From Caulobacter sp. (GTDB lineage: Bacteria; Pseudomonadota; Alphaproteobacteria; Caulobacterales; Caulobacteraceae): DNA of 64,000 bases. The DNA lies in assembly GCA_030645575.1 (NCBI GenBank), contig JAUSMJ010000063.1, positions 1-64,000 on the forward strand. Direction: 5' to 3'. Position numbers and translations under genes: made by a program. A model generated the notes under the pieces. The model saw only the letters and a program-made list of their open reading frames with translations, was not told the origin of the DNA and searched no databases. This document shows positions 36,126 to 44,635 of this stretch, piece after piece (position 1 is the stretch's first letter; each line of letters begins with the position of its first letter).

Positions 36126-37337
36126 TCACAGCCCCAGAACCAGCTTGGCCATGATGTTGCGCTGGATCTCGTTCGAGCCGGCGTAGATCGAGGCCTTGCG
36201 GTAGTTGAAATAGCTGGGCGCGACCGGCGCGGCGTAGTCGGGGCCGGCGCGGAATTCGTTGGTCGCCGACCAGGTGTCCTGCACGAACGGCGCGGCGTAG
36301 CCGCCGACCGCCTCCAGAGCCAGTTCGGTAATCGCCTGCTGCGCCTCGGAGCCCGCGCATTTGAGCATCGACGAGGCCGGGCCGACCGGCTTGCCCGAGC
36401 CCATGGCCGAGAAGATCTGCATCTCCGTGGCGTTGAGCGACTCGATGCGGATCTCCATCTCGGCCAGCTTGCGCTGGAAGTCGCGGTCGCGGATCAGCGG
36501 CTCGCCGCCGTCGCCCAGCTCGGCCGAGGCGATCTTGCGCACCTTGTGCAGCTGGTTCATCAGGCCCGGCGCGTAGGCGTTGCCGCGCTCGAACTCGAGC
36601 AGGTACTTGGCGTAGGTCCAGCCCTTGCCCTCCTCCCCGATGCGGTTGGCCACCGGCACGCGGACATTGTCGAAGAAGACCTGGTTGATCTCCTGCTCGC
36701 CCTCCGCGGGGCCATCCAGCGTCGGCAAGGCCTTCACCGCGATGCCGGGCGAATCCATCCGCAGCAGCAGGAAGCTGATGCCATTCTGCGGCTTGCCGCT
36801 GTTGTCGGTGCGCACCAGGCAGAACATCCAGTCGGCCCATTGCGCCTGGGTGGTCCAGATCTTCGAGCCGTTCAGCACATAGTCGTCGCCGTCCCGCTCG
36901 GCCTTCATCTGCAGGCTGGCCAGGTCCGATCCGGACCCGGGCTCGGAATAGCCCTGGCACCACCAGAGGTCGGAGTTGATGATCGGCGGCAGGTGCTGGG
37001 CCTTCTGCTCGGGCGTGCCGAAAGCCATGATCACCGGAGCGACCATCTTCAGACCCATGGGCGAGGCCGTCGGCACGCCGGCCAGGCTCATCTCCATGTT
37101 GTAGATATAGGCCTGCGAGGGGGTGAACCCCGGCCCGCCGTACTCGACCGGCCAGTTGATCGTCGCCCAGCCCTTGGCGGCCAGCTTCTTCTGCCACTTC
37201 ACCTGGCCGGCCTTGTTGAGATAGCCGTTCTTCGACTGGCTCATCATCCGGCGCAGGTCGTCGTCGTAATTCTCGGCGATCCAGTCGCGGACCTCGCGCT
37301 GGAAGGCCTTGTCGTCATCCGAAAACGCGAGGTCCAT
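36126..37337 (-). CDS. Acyl-CoA dehydrogenase family protein
   Basis: 403 residues. FAD-binding and substrate motifs: WCQGYSEPGSGSDLASLQMKAERDGDDYVLNGSKIWTTQAQWADWMF, and the C-terminal QRNIMAKLVLGL. A block VNRIGEEGKGWTYAKYLLEFERG contains the catalytic-Glu region. Closest in pattern to medium/large acyl-CoA dehydrogenases such as those for branched or steroid side-chain acyl-CoAs (FadE type); substrate not assignable. Upstream antibiotic monooxygenase-like gene is 5 bp away on the same strand. Confidence 0.88.
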   Translation of the reverse strand: MDLAFSDDDKAFQREVRDWIAENYDDDLRRMMSQSKNGYLNKAGQVKWQKKLAAKGWATINWPVEYGGPGFTPSQAYIYNMEMSLAGVPTASPMGLKMVAPVIMAFGTPEQKAQHLPPIINSDLWWCQGYSEPGSGSDLASLQMKAERDGDDYVLNGSKIWTTQAQWADWMFCLVRTDNSGKPQNGISFLLLRMDSPGIAVKALPTLDGPAEGEQEINQVFFDNVRVPVANRIGEEGKGWTYAKYLLEFERGNAYAPGLMNQLHKVRKIASAELGDGGEPLIRDRDFQRKLAEMEIRIESLNATEMQIFSAMGSGKPVGPASSMLKCAGSEAQQAITELALEAVGGYAAPFVQDTWSATNEFRAGPDYAAPVAPSYFNYRKASIYAGSNEIQRNIMAKLVLGL

Positions 37338-37342
37338 CGGGA

Positions 37343-37630
37343 TCAGACCGCGTCGAGGTATTCGATCGACGGACGGCCGCCCAGGCAGGCGCCGATGCCC
37401 GGCCCGGCGGCCTTGAAATACTCGGTCTGGCCGTGCGCCGTCAGGGCGTCCTGCGAGGCGTAAAGCTCCAGCACCTTGTAGACGTTGGGTTCGGTGCGGC
37501 TCTTGGTCAGCTGGTACATCAGGCAGCCGGATTCATTGGCCTTCACCTTGGCCGCCAGGTCCGCGAACACCTTTTCCAGGTCGGGGCCCTTGCCCTCGGC
37601 CACCGTCAAAGTCGCCACTACGCCGATCAT
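37343..37630 (-). CDS. Antibiotic biosynthesis monooxygenase (ABM) domain protein
   Basis: 95 residues from MIGVVATLTVAEGKGPDLEKVF. Dimeric alpha+beta barrel: FADLAAKVKANESGCLMYQLTKSRTEPNVYKVLELYASQDALTAHGQTEYF. YgiN-like single-domain form, often quinol or heme-degrading-type enzymes; a specific reaction cannot be told. Co-directional with the acyl-CoA dehydrogenase. Confidence 0.85.
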   Translation of the reverse strand: MIGVVATLTVAEGKGPDLEKVFADLAAKVKANESGCLMYQLTKSRTEPNVYKVLELYASQDALTAHGQTEYFKAAGPGIGACLGGRPSIEYLDAV

Positions 37631-37718
37631 GTTCCGCTCCCGAACGTTTGTTTGAAGTGAGGACAATGCTGTGCGGCGGGCGGCGGTGCAAGAGTGACGT
37701 TGGGGAGTGTGAAGTGTT

Positions 37719-37876
37719 CCTTCTCCCCTTGCGGGAGAAGGTGGCCCGCGGAGCGGGTCGGATGAGGGGTCGGGCGCTCTCCCCGCTTCATCACAGAAAC
37801 CCGCTGTCATGAAGGGGCGGCGAGACCCCTCATCCGTCAGGCTTCGCCTGACACCTTCTCCCGCAAGGGGAGAAGG
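37719..37876. repeat. Intergenic palindromic element with hairpin ends
   Basis: CCTTCTCCC/CTTGC/GGGAGAAGG at 37719 and CCTTCTCCC/GCAAG/GGGAGAAGG at 37854. Going inward both ends have a second hairpin (CCCGCGGAGCGGG; CAGGCTTCGCCTG) then GGATGAGGGGTC / GACCCCTCATCC. So the two ends are inverted copies of [hairpin-hairpin-GGATGAGGGGTC]. No ORF inside (~158 bp). Confidence 0.88.
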
Positions 37877-37884
37877 AAGTCTGT

Positions 37885-38181
37885 CTACCGCCGCTCGTTC
37901 CAGCCGTAGGCGACCCAGGAGTGGCCGCCGACGTTGCGGGCTTCGATGATGTCCGGATCGCTGGCGCGCCGCGACCGCACGGTGCGCTTGGCCCGCATGG
38001 CGACGCCGGCCAGGGCCAGCAGGGCGCTGGACATCAGGGCGATGAGCACGACCGTGGCGGCCGCGAACACCGCCAGCACGGCTCCGACCGCGAGGGCGGC
38101 GCAGGTGGCCAGCGCGCCGGCCAGCCAGGCCAGGCCCCTGAAGGCCGAACGAGACCCCCCCGCAGAGTTCAGTCTGTCCAT
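37885..38181 (-). CDS. Small two-helix membrane protein, unknown
   Basis: 98 residues. Two hydrophobic stretches (about 16-37 and 38-62: GLAWLAGALATCAALAVGAVL and AATVVLIALMSSALLALAGVAM), then a basic hinge (RAKRTVRSRRAS) and a C-terminal HSWVAYGWNERR. The ending VAYGWNERR is found in small caulobacterial membrane proteins, but I know no function. Confidence 0.7.
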   Translation of the reverse strand: MDRLNSAGGSRSAFRGLAWLAGALATCAALAVGAVLAVFAAATVVLIALMSSALLALAGVAMRAKRTVRSRRASDPDIIEARNVGGHSWVAYGWNERR

Positions 38182-38292
38182 CTTGTCCTCGGCGGGCCGC
38201 GAGAGGCGCGGCCATGGATCACTATCTTGTCGTTAACCGCTGAACGTCAACTGAACACGCGCCGGACGCGCGGAAAATCGTCGTCTGCCGCT

Positions 38293-38988
38293 TCAGACGG
38301 CGCCCACCGGCGACAGCTCCCGACGCTCCTTCATCACCGCGTCGAACGCGGCGTTGATCGAGGCGGTCTTGGTTTCGGCCACCTCGATGAACTCGCTGGG
38401 CAGCCCGCGCGCCCGGGCCCGGTCGGGGTGCGCCGTCGAGACCTGCTGGCGCCAGGCGGCCCGCACCACCTCGTCGGCCGCGTCCGGCAGCACGCCCAGG
38501 ATCACATAGGGATCGTCCGGGCCGGCCCCCAGGTGAGTCGCCTTGAGCCGACGGAAGGTCAGGGGGGAAAAGCCGAACAGATCCGAGACGGTCTCGAGAT
38601 AGTCCAGCTCGTCGCCCGTGACCGCGCCGTCCGAGCCGGCGATGTGGAACAGCCCGTCCAGCACGTCCTCGAGCAGCTGGGGGCATTTGCGGTAGCGCTT
38701 GGCCAGCCGCCGGGCGTAGCTCTCGAACCCTCGCGTGGTCTGGCGGGCGAGATCATAGAGGCGGTGGACATTGCGTTCCGACCCCGAGTCGGGCTGGAAC
38801 ACGGTGGAGAAGGCGTCGAACTCGTTCTGGTCGGCCCGGCCGTCGGCCTTGGCCAGCTTGGCCCCGAGCGCCGTGACGGCGGTCGTGAAGGCGGGGTCCT
38901 CGCCCGGGGGGCCGGGAGGACAGTCGGGGCATTCGGCGTCGTCAACGCGACGGGCCGCGAGGCCTGCTATGGTGCGCCAGAAACTCAT
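38293..38988 (-). CDS. DjlA-like TerB/J-domain co-chaperone
   Basis: 231 residues from MSFWRTIAGLAARRVDDAECPDCPPG. TerB-like helical domain (FTTAVTALGAKLAKADGRADQNEFDAF, LLEDVLDGLFHIAGSDGAVTGDELDYL) and a C-terminal J-domain: DPYVILGVLPDAADEVVRAAWRQQVSTAHPDRARARG with HPD, and KTASINAAFDAVMKERREL. DnaK partner, soluble form. Divergent from the Hyu gene with 35 bp between starts. Confidence 0.88.
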   Translation of the reverse strand: MSFWRTIAGLAARRVDDAECPDCPPGPPGEDPAFTTAVTALGAKLAKADGRADQNEFDAFSTVFQPDSGSERNVHRLYDLARQTTRGFESYARRLAKRYRKCPQLLEDVLDGLFHIAGSDGAVTGDELDYLETVSDLFGFSPLTFRRLKATHLGAGPDDPYVILGVLPDAADEVVRAAWRQQVSTAHPDRARARGLPSEFIEVAETKTASINAAFDAVMKERRELSPVGAV

Positions 38989-39023
38989 GGGATCGATTTG
39001 CAGCTTATGATCGTGGCGCCGGC

Positions 39024-42000
39024 ATGACAACGGGAACTGACGTAACGTCGGGCTGGACGTTCTGGATCGATCGCGGCGGCACGTTCACCGACGTGATCGG
39101 CCGCACGCCCGACGGGGTCGAGCAGACGCTCAAACTCCTGTCTGCATCGCCCTCCTACCCGGATGCGGCCGTCGAGGCGATGCGCCGCCTGCTGGCGGTT
39201 GAGCCGGCCGCGCCGTTTCCCGCCGCGCGGGTCGCGGCGATCAAGATGGGCACCACGGTGGCCACCAACGCCCTGCTTGAACGCAAGGGGGCGAAGACCC
39301 TGCTGGTCACGACGCGCGGATTCGCCGACTCGGTGATCATCGGCGACCAGTCGCGCCCCGAGCTGTTCGCGCTCGACATCATCCGGCCAGAGCCCCTCTA
39401 CAGCGGCGTGATCGAAGCCGGCGAACGGCTGGCGGCCGACGGCGCGGTGGTCGCGCCGCTCGACGCGGAAGGGCTGGCGGCCGATCTGGCCCGGGCCCGG
39501 GCCAAGGGCTTCGCCAGCGTCGCCGTCGCCTTCCTGCACAGCGACCTCAACCCCGCCCACGAACGGGCCGCCGGCGAGATCGCCCGGGCGGCGGGGTTCG
39601 ACTACGTGGCCCTGAGCCACGAGGTCAGCCCCCTGCCCCGCTTCACGCCCCGGGCCGAGACAGCGGTGGCCGACGCCTATCTGACCCCCGTGCTGCGCGC
39701 CTATGTCGACCAGGTCGCGCGGGCCGTGGCGGGCGCGCCGCTGTGGTTCATGACCTCGGCCGGAGCGCTGGTCCGGGCGCGGGTCTTCCGGGGCAAGGAC
39801 GCCGTCGTGTCCGGCCCGGCCGGCGGGGTGGTCGGCGTGGCGCGGACGGCCGAAGCCGCCGGCGCGGCGGCCGTGCTCGGCTTCGACATGGGCGGCACCT
39901 CGACCGACGTCTGCCGCTTCGCCGGCGTGCTGGAGCGGCGCGACGCGGCGAAAGTGGCGGGCGCGAAGCTGCGCAGCCCGATGCTGGACGTGGAGACCGT
40001 GGCGGCCGGCGGCGGCTCGATCCTGACCTTCGACGGGTCCCGCGCCCGGGCCGGTCCCGCCAGCGCCGGCGCCGATCCTGGCCCCGCCTGCTACGGCCGG
40101 GGCGGCCCGGCGACGGTCACCGACGCCAACCTCGTGCTCGGCCGGCTGGACCCGGCCTTCTTCCCGCCGGTGTTCGGCCCGAAGGGCGACGCGCCGCTCG
40201 ACCCGGACGCCGCCCGCGCCCGGCTGGCCGAGCTGGCGCGGGCCATGGGCCTGTCGGTCGAGGCCGCGGCCGAGGGCTTCGTCGCCGTGGCCGTCGAACA
40301 GATGGCCCAGGCCGTCCGCCGCATCTCCACCGAGCGCGGCTTCGACCCGCGCGGCCACGCCCTCGTGGCGTTCGGCGGCGCGGCCGGCCAGGTCTGCTGC
40401 CAGGTGGCCGACGCCCTGGGTGTCACCGATGTGTTGAGCCCAAAACACGCCTCTCTGCTGTCGGCCTGGGGGATTGGGCAGGCGCGGGTCGGCGGGATGC
40501 GGCAGGCCGGACTGGAACTGCCGCTGGACGGCGCGGGGCTGACCGCCGCCGCGACGCTGGCCGACCGTCTGGAGCGCGAGGCCCGCGAGGCCCTGGTCGC
40601 CCAGGGCGCGGAGGCCGGCGCCGTCGAACGCCGTCTGCGCCTGCGCTACGACGGCGCCGACGCGGCGTTGCCGATCGCGCTGGGGGATGTGGCGACGGTG
40701 AAGGCGGCCTTCGAGGACGCGCACCAAAGGCTGTTCGGGTTCGTCGAGCCGGAGCGGACCGTGCTGATCGCGAGTGTTGAGGTTGAGGCGACGGAAAACG
40801 CCCCCTTCCCCCTTCATGGGGGAAGGGTTGGGGATGGGGGCCAACCCCCGCCCACCGCCAGGCACTTCGTCCCCCAGCCTCGCGCCGCCGTCTCACGCGC
40901 CCGCCGCCTGCGCCAAGCCATGCCTGTCAGCGAGCAGAAGCTCTGGGACGCCCTGCGGAAGCTGAAGCTCCACATCCGTCGGCAGGCGCCCATGGGCCGA
41001 TACACGGCCGACTTCATCCATCACGGCTCGAAGCTGGTGATCGAGGTCGATAGCCGGCGTCACGATCTGCCGGACGCGCAACTGCACGACCTGGAACGTG
41101 ACGCGTGGTTCGGTTCTCAGGGTTATCGGGTGATGCGCGTTCGCGATGACGATGCCTTCGGCCGACCGTTCGATGTGGCCGATCTTGTCGCGTCCGAGAT
41201 CCGGAAAGGGCCCCCATCCCAACCCTTCCCCCATGAAGGGGGAAGGGCTCGCGTCGTGCAGGCTGATCAGTTTGAGGCCCTCGACGGCCCGGCCCTGATC
41301 ATCCGCAGCGACACCCAGATCGCCGTCGCCGCCGGATGGCGCGCCACCGCCGAACCCGACGGCCTGATCCGCCTGACCCGCGTCACCCCGCTGACCGCCG
41401 CCGTCCTCGCGGCCGACGCGCCCGACCCCGTCACCCTGGAGCTGTTCAACCGCCGCTTCATGGGCGTGGCCGAGGCCATGGGCGCGGCGCTGGAGCGGAC
41501 CGCGCACTCGGTCAACATCAAGGAACGGCTCGACTTCTCCTGCGCCCTGTTCGACGCCGGCGGCGGGCTGGTGGCCAACGCGCCGCACATGCCCGTGCAC
41601 CTGGGCAGCATGGGCGCCAGCGTGCGGGCGACGACCGCGCGGCATCCGGTGCTGCGGCCCGGCGAGGCCTTCGCGCTGAACAACCCCTATTTCGGCGGCA
41701 CCCACCTGCCCGACATCACCGTCGTCATGCCGGTGTTCATGGACGCCGCCGCCCCGCCCGCCTTCTACGTCGCCGCGCGCGGTCATCATGCCGACGTCGG
41801 CGGGGTGCAGCCCGGGTCCATGCCGCCCTTTTCCAAGACGCTGGACGAGGAAGGCGTGCTGCTCGACGCCGTGCCGATCATGCGCGAAGGCCGGTTCCTC
41901 GAGGCCGACACCCGCGCGGCCCTGCTGACGGGCCGCTGGCCCGCCCGCGCGCCGGACCGCAACATCGCCGACCTGAAGGCCCAGATCGCCGCCTGTCAGG

Positions 42001-42962
42001 CCGGGGCGGCCGCCGTGGCGGCGATGATCGAGGCCTATGGAGCGGACGCCGTCGCCCGCTACATGACCTTCGTGCAGAAGAACGCCGAACAGGCCGTGCG
42101 CCGGGCCGTGACAAAGCTGCACGACGGCGAGGCCCGCGTGCCGATGGACGGCGGTGGCGAGATCGTCGTGACCATCAAGGTCGATGCGGCGGCCGGCGAG
42201 GCGGTGCTCGACTTCACCGGCTCGGCCGACCAGCTGGCCAGCAACTTCAACGCCCCCTCGGCCATCGTCGATGCGGCGGCGCTGTACGTGTTCCGCAGCC
42301 TGGTCGATGACGACATCCCGCTGAACGCCGGCTGCCTGACGCCATTGAAGATCATCACCCGGCACGGCTCGATGCTCGATCCCGAGCCGCCGGCGGCCGT
42401 CGTCGCCGGCAATGTCGAGACCAGCCAGCATGTGGTCGACGCCCTCTATGCGGCGCTGGGCGTGATGGCCAACAGCCAGGGCACGATGAACAACTTCACC
42501 TTCGGCGACGAGGATCGACAGTACTACGAGACGATCTGCGGCGGCGCGGGCGCGACGGCCCGGCGCGACGGAACCAGCGCCGTGCACAGCCACATGACCA
42601 ACAGCCGATTGACCGATCCGGAGATTCTCGAGCGCCGGTTCCCCGTGCGGGTCGAGGCGTTCGCCATCCGCACCGGTTCGGGCGGCGAGGGCCGGCGGCG
42701 CGGCGGCGACGGGGCGACCCGCCGCATCCGCTTCCTCGCGCCGATGGAAGCCGCCCTGCTCTCGTCACGCCGAAGCCACAGTCCGCGGGGAATCTGCGGC
42801 GGCGGCCCCGCCCTTCCGGGCCGGCAACGTTTGATAACCGCCGAGGGCGCGGTAAGGGAACTTACCGGCTGCTTCTCGATTTCCGTGCGGCCAGGCGATG
42901 TCGTCGAGATCGAAACTCCCGGGGGCGGCGGTTTCGGTTCCAACACCGGCGGCGACGTCTGA
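39024..42962 (+). CDS. HyuA-HyuB fusion (5-oxoprolinase type) with an inserted DUF559 domain
   Basis: 1312 residues. Residues ~8-590: hydantoinase A/oxoprolinase with DRGGTFTDVIGRTPDG, KMGTTVATNALLERKG, GLGFDMGGTSTDVCRF-like GFDMGGTSTDVC near 288 and FVAVAVEQMAQAVRRIS. Residues ~794-1300: hydantoinase B, LFNRRFMGVAEAMGAALERTAHSVNIKERLDFSCALFDAGGGL, PVHLGSMG, DITVVMPVF, NSQGTMNNFTFG. ATP-dependent 5-oxoproline or hydantoin hydrolysis. Between them residues ~594-741 are a complete DUF559 endonuclease domain (see cassette). Without it the length (1164) is near normal for oxoprolinase fusions (~1200). No intein motifs, so the insert is a translated passenger. Confidence 0.9.
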   Translation: MTTGTDVTSGWTFWIDRGGTFTDVIGRTPDGVEQTLKLLSASPSYPDAAVEAMRRLLAVEPAAPFPAARVAAIKMGTTVATNALLERKGAKTLLVTTRGFADSVIIGDQSRPELFALDIIRPEPLYSGVIEAGERLAADGAVVAPLDAEGLAADLARARAKGFASVAVAFLHSDLNPAHERAAGEIARAAGFDYVALSHEVSPLPRFTPRAETAVADAYLTPVLRAYVDQVARAVAGAPLWFMTSAGALVRARVFRGKDAVVSGPAGGVVGVARTAEAAGAAAVLGFDMGGTSTDVCRFAGVLERRDAAKVAGAKLRSPMLDVETVAAGGGSILTFDGSRARAGPASAGADPGPACYGRGGPATVTDANLVLGRLDPAFFPPVFGPKGDAPLDPDAARARLAELARAMGLSVEAAAEGFVAVAVEQMAQAVRRISTERGFDPRGHALVAFGGAAGQVCCQVADALGVTDVLSPKHASLLSAWGIGQARVGGMRQAGLELPLDGAGLTAAATLADRLEREAREALVAQGAEAGAVERRLRLRYDGADAALPIALGDVATVKAAFEDAHQRLFGFVEPERTVLIASVEVEATENAPFPLHGGRVGDGGQPPPTARHFVPQPRAAVSRARRLRQAMPVSEQKLWDALRKLKLHIRRQAPMGRYTADFIHHGSKLVIEVDSRRHDLPDAQLHDLERDAWFGSQGYRVMRVRDDDAFGRPFDVADLVASEIRKGPPSQPFPHEGGRARVVQADQFEALDGPALIIRSDTQIAVAAGWRATAEPDGLIRLTRVTPLTAAVLAADAPDPVTLELFNRRFMGVAEAMGAALERTAHSVNIKERLDFSCALFDAGGGLVANAPHMPVHLGSMGASVRATTARHPVLRPGEAFALNNPYFGGTHLPDITVVMPVFMDAAAPPAFYVAARGHHADVGGVQPGSMPPFSKTLDEEGVLLDAVPIMREGRFLEADTRAALLTGRWPARAPDRNIADLKAQIAACQAGAAAVAAMIEAYGADAVARYMTFVQKNAEQAVRRAVTKLHDGEARVPMDGGGEIVVTIKVDAAAGEAVLDFTGSADQLASNFNAPSAIVDAAALYVFRSLVDDDIPLNAGCLTPLKIITRHGSMLDPEPPAAVVAGNVETSQHVVDALYAALGVMANSQGTMNNFTFGDEDRQYYETICGGAGATARRDGTSAVHSHMTNSRLTDPEILERRFPVRVEAFAIRTGSGGEGRRRGGDGATRRIRFLAPMEAALLSSRRSHSPRGICGGGPALPGRQRLITAEGAVRELTGCFSISVRPGDVVEIETPGGGGFGSNTGGDV
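40803..41247. mobile_element. DUF559 cassette with hairpin inverted-repeat ends, in frame inside the Hyu gene
   Basis: Left end CCCTTCCCCC/TTCAT/GGGGGAAGGG then TTGGGGATGGGGGCC; right end is its reverse complement with one base fewer (GGCCCCCATCCCAA then CCCTTCCCCC/ATGAA/GGGGGAAGGG). Inverted repeats of ~40 bp, 445 bp overall. Inside, on the plus strand, residues ~612-738 of the host ORF read RAAVSRARRLRQAMPVSEQKL, LHIRRQAPMGRYTADFIHHG, LVIEVDSRRHD, DLERDAWFGSQGYRVMRVRDDD: DUF559 (Vsr-like PD-(D/E)xK) with its normal N-terminus and D..ExD site kept. The reading frame passes through without a stop. Confidence 0.88.
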
Positions 42963-42984
42963 CGCAATAGTTCCAGGACCCTGA

Positions 42985-43953
42985 ATGGCCCCGTATCTCC
43001 TCGCCCTCGCCCTGATGATGCAGGACGCCCCGCCAGAGGCCGCCGCGCCCGAGGCCGCCGCGAATGACGGCCCCGTCGCCACGGCCGTGCCCCGCAAGCA
43101 GGACGTCGCGCCGCTGCCGATCCAGGGCGGCGCGGTCTCCGCCCCGACGGACGATTACGGCTATGTCGGCTGGTGCTACGGCGCCATCTCAAGCTACGTC
43201 GAGCTCTATGACCGGGCCATGCCCGAGGTGACCCGCATCGAGCGGGCCTGGCCGACCCCGAGCACCGAGGAGAACCTCGCCGAGGTCTATCCGGGTCAGC
43301 GCGAAGAGGCCAAACGCAACCTTGCCCTGTTCGCCCGCGCCATGGATGCGGCCGAAAAGGCCAGCCCCACGGCGATTCAGCTCCAGGGCGCCGCCGCCAT
43401 CAAGCGCGGTCGGGCCATGTGGACCGGCGCGACCAGCGTGCCGAAGGCCCAGCTGGCGCAGTTCTGGATGTCCTGGTCGCCGCCCGCCAAATGCGAGCAG
43501 ACGGCCAAGGCGCTGGAGGCCCGCTCCCTGCTGTTTGGTCAGGCCCTGACCTACAACGCCAAGGGCGCCGCGCCCGTCGCCGCCCCGCCTCCGCCCGCGG
43601 AGGAACCCGCGCCGGCGCTGCTGCTGGCCAGCCCCTCGACCGAGGCCGGTTTGTCCGTGACGCCCGAACCGGAACCCGAAGGCGGGGAGCCGCTGGGCGA
43701 TCCGCCGCTCGTCGCGCCCGCGGTCGAGCCGCTCCCGACCGGTGAAGCCGAACCGGAGACCGCCCCCGCGCCAGCCGCCGACGAAGCGCCGGCCGACGGG
43801 ACGACCGACGTCGCGCCCTCGACGGCGATCGACGATCTCCTGCCGGTCGGCGATCCCGCGCCGGAGGCGCCGCAGGAGGCCGCGCCCCCGCCCGCCGAAC
43901 CCACCGCCCCGGCCGAGTCCGAGCGCAAGATCGGTCTCAAGGGGCCACAGTAG
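42985..43953 (+). CDS. Pro/Glu-rich protein of unknown function
   Basis: 322 residues. Short N-terminal hydrophobic start (MAPYLLALALMMQ) that could be a weak signal. Residues ~55-200 are a helical region: DDYGYVGWCYGAISSYVELYDRAMPEVTRIE, RNLALFARAMDAAEKASP, KAQLAQFWMSWSPPAKCEQTAKALEARS. Residues 200-322 are low-complexity Pro/Glu/Ala, ending ESERKIGLKGPQ. Two Cys may pair. I recognise no family; envelope-side location is inferred from the tail. Confidence 0.6.
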   Translation: MAPYLLALALMMQDAPPEAAAPEAAANDGPVATAVPRKQDVAPLPIQGGAVSAPTDDYGYVGWCYGAISSYVELYDRAMPEVTRIERAWPTPSTEENLAEVYPGQREEAKRNLALFARAMDAAEKASPTAIQLQGAAAIKRGRAMWTGATSVPKAQLAQFWMSWSPPAKCEQTAKALEARSLLFGQALTYNAKGAAPVAAPPPPAEEPAPALLLASPSTEAGLSVTPEPEPEGGEPLGDPPLVAPAVEPLPTGEAEPETAPAPAADEAPADGTTDVAPSTAIDDLLPVGDPAPEAPQEAAPPPAEPTAPAESERKIGLKGPQ

Positions 43954-44079
43954 CGCGGCGCCGGCCGCCCCTTACCAACCCCTTACACCCCTTCACGGAT
44001 TGCAAACCCCGGGCCGTTAGGGTGCTCGGCGAAAGGGCGGGAAACGCCCTCGACTGAAGCCAGCATGGCGGGGTGTCTG

Positions 44080-44589
44080 ATGATCAGGTTCGTGGCGATC
44101 GCCGCGATTGGCGCACTATCGGCCGTCGGCGCCGCGCGCGCCGTCGCGAGCCTGGATCCGACCCACTACGCCGCCGCGGCCCGCGCCGAGGAGGTCGTCC
44201 AGCCCGCCACGGCGGCGCCGTCCGCCGTCGCCTCGATCCGCAAATCCGCCGACGGCCACTACTGGGCCGAGGCCCAGGTCGATGGCAAGGCCGTCCGCTT
44301 CCTCGTCGATACCGGCGCCACGGCCGTGTCGCTGACCCTCGAAGACGCCCGCCGCCTGGGCATCGACACCGCAAATCTGACCTACGGCTATGATGTGATC
44401 ACCGCCGACGGCAAGGCGCGCGCCGCCGCCGTCAAACTGGCCAGCATCTCGATCGCCGGGGCGCGGATCGAGAACGTCGATGCCCTGATCATCGAAAAGG
44501 GCCTGGGCGCCTCCCTGCTTGGCATGAGCTACCTCGGCCGCCTGCGCGCCTTCGAGGCCACCCAGAGCGCGCTGATCCTGAAGCCCTGA
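44080..44589 (+). CDS. TIGR02281-like clan AA aspartic protease
   Basis: 169 residues from the second ATG (an earlier ATG at 44065 adds five). Signal-like N-terminus MIRFVAIAAIGALSAVGAARA. Single retropepsin-type lobe: VRFLVDTGATAVSLTLEDARRLGI with catalytic DTGA, then YDVITADGKARAAAVKL and LLGMSYLGRLRAFEATQSALILKP. Dimeric periplasmic aspartic protease, function unknown. Confidence 0.88.
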   Translation: MIRFVAIAAIGALSAVGAARAVASLDPTHYAAAARAEEVVQPATAAPSAVASIRKSADGHYWAEAQVDGKAVRFLVDTGATAVSLTLEDARRLGIDTANLTYGYDVITADGKARAAAVKLASISIAGARIENVDALIIEKGLGASLLGMSYLGRLRAFEATQSALILKP

Positions 44590-44635
44590 TCACGCGGCCC
44601 TTGAGCCGCCCGCCATCAGGGCCTTCAATGGGTCG

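Noticed and set aside
40803-41247. An intein in the Hyu gene
   Set aside because: There is no N-terminal Cys/Ser with block B/F/G motifs and no C-terminal HN-S/T/C. The domain is DUF559 with repeat ends, and the frame is simply continuous.
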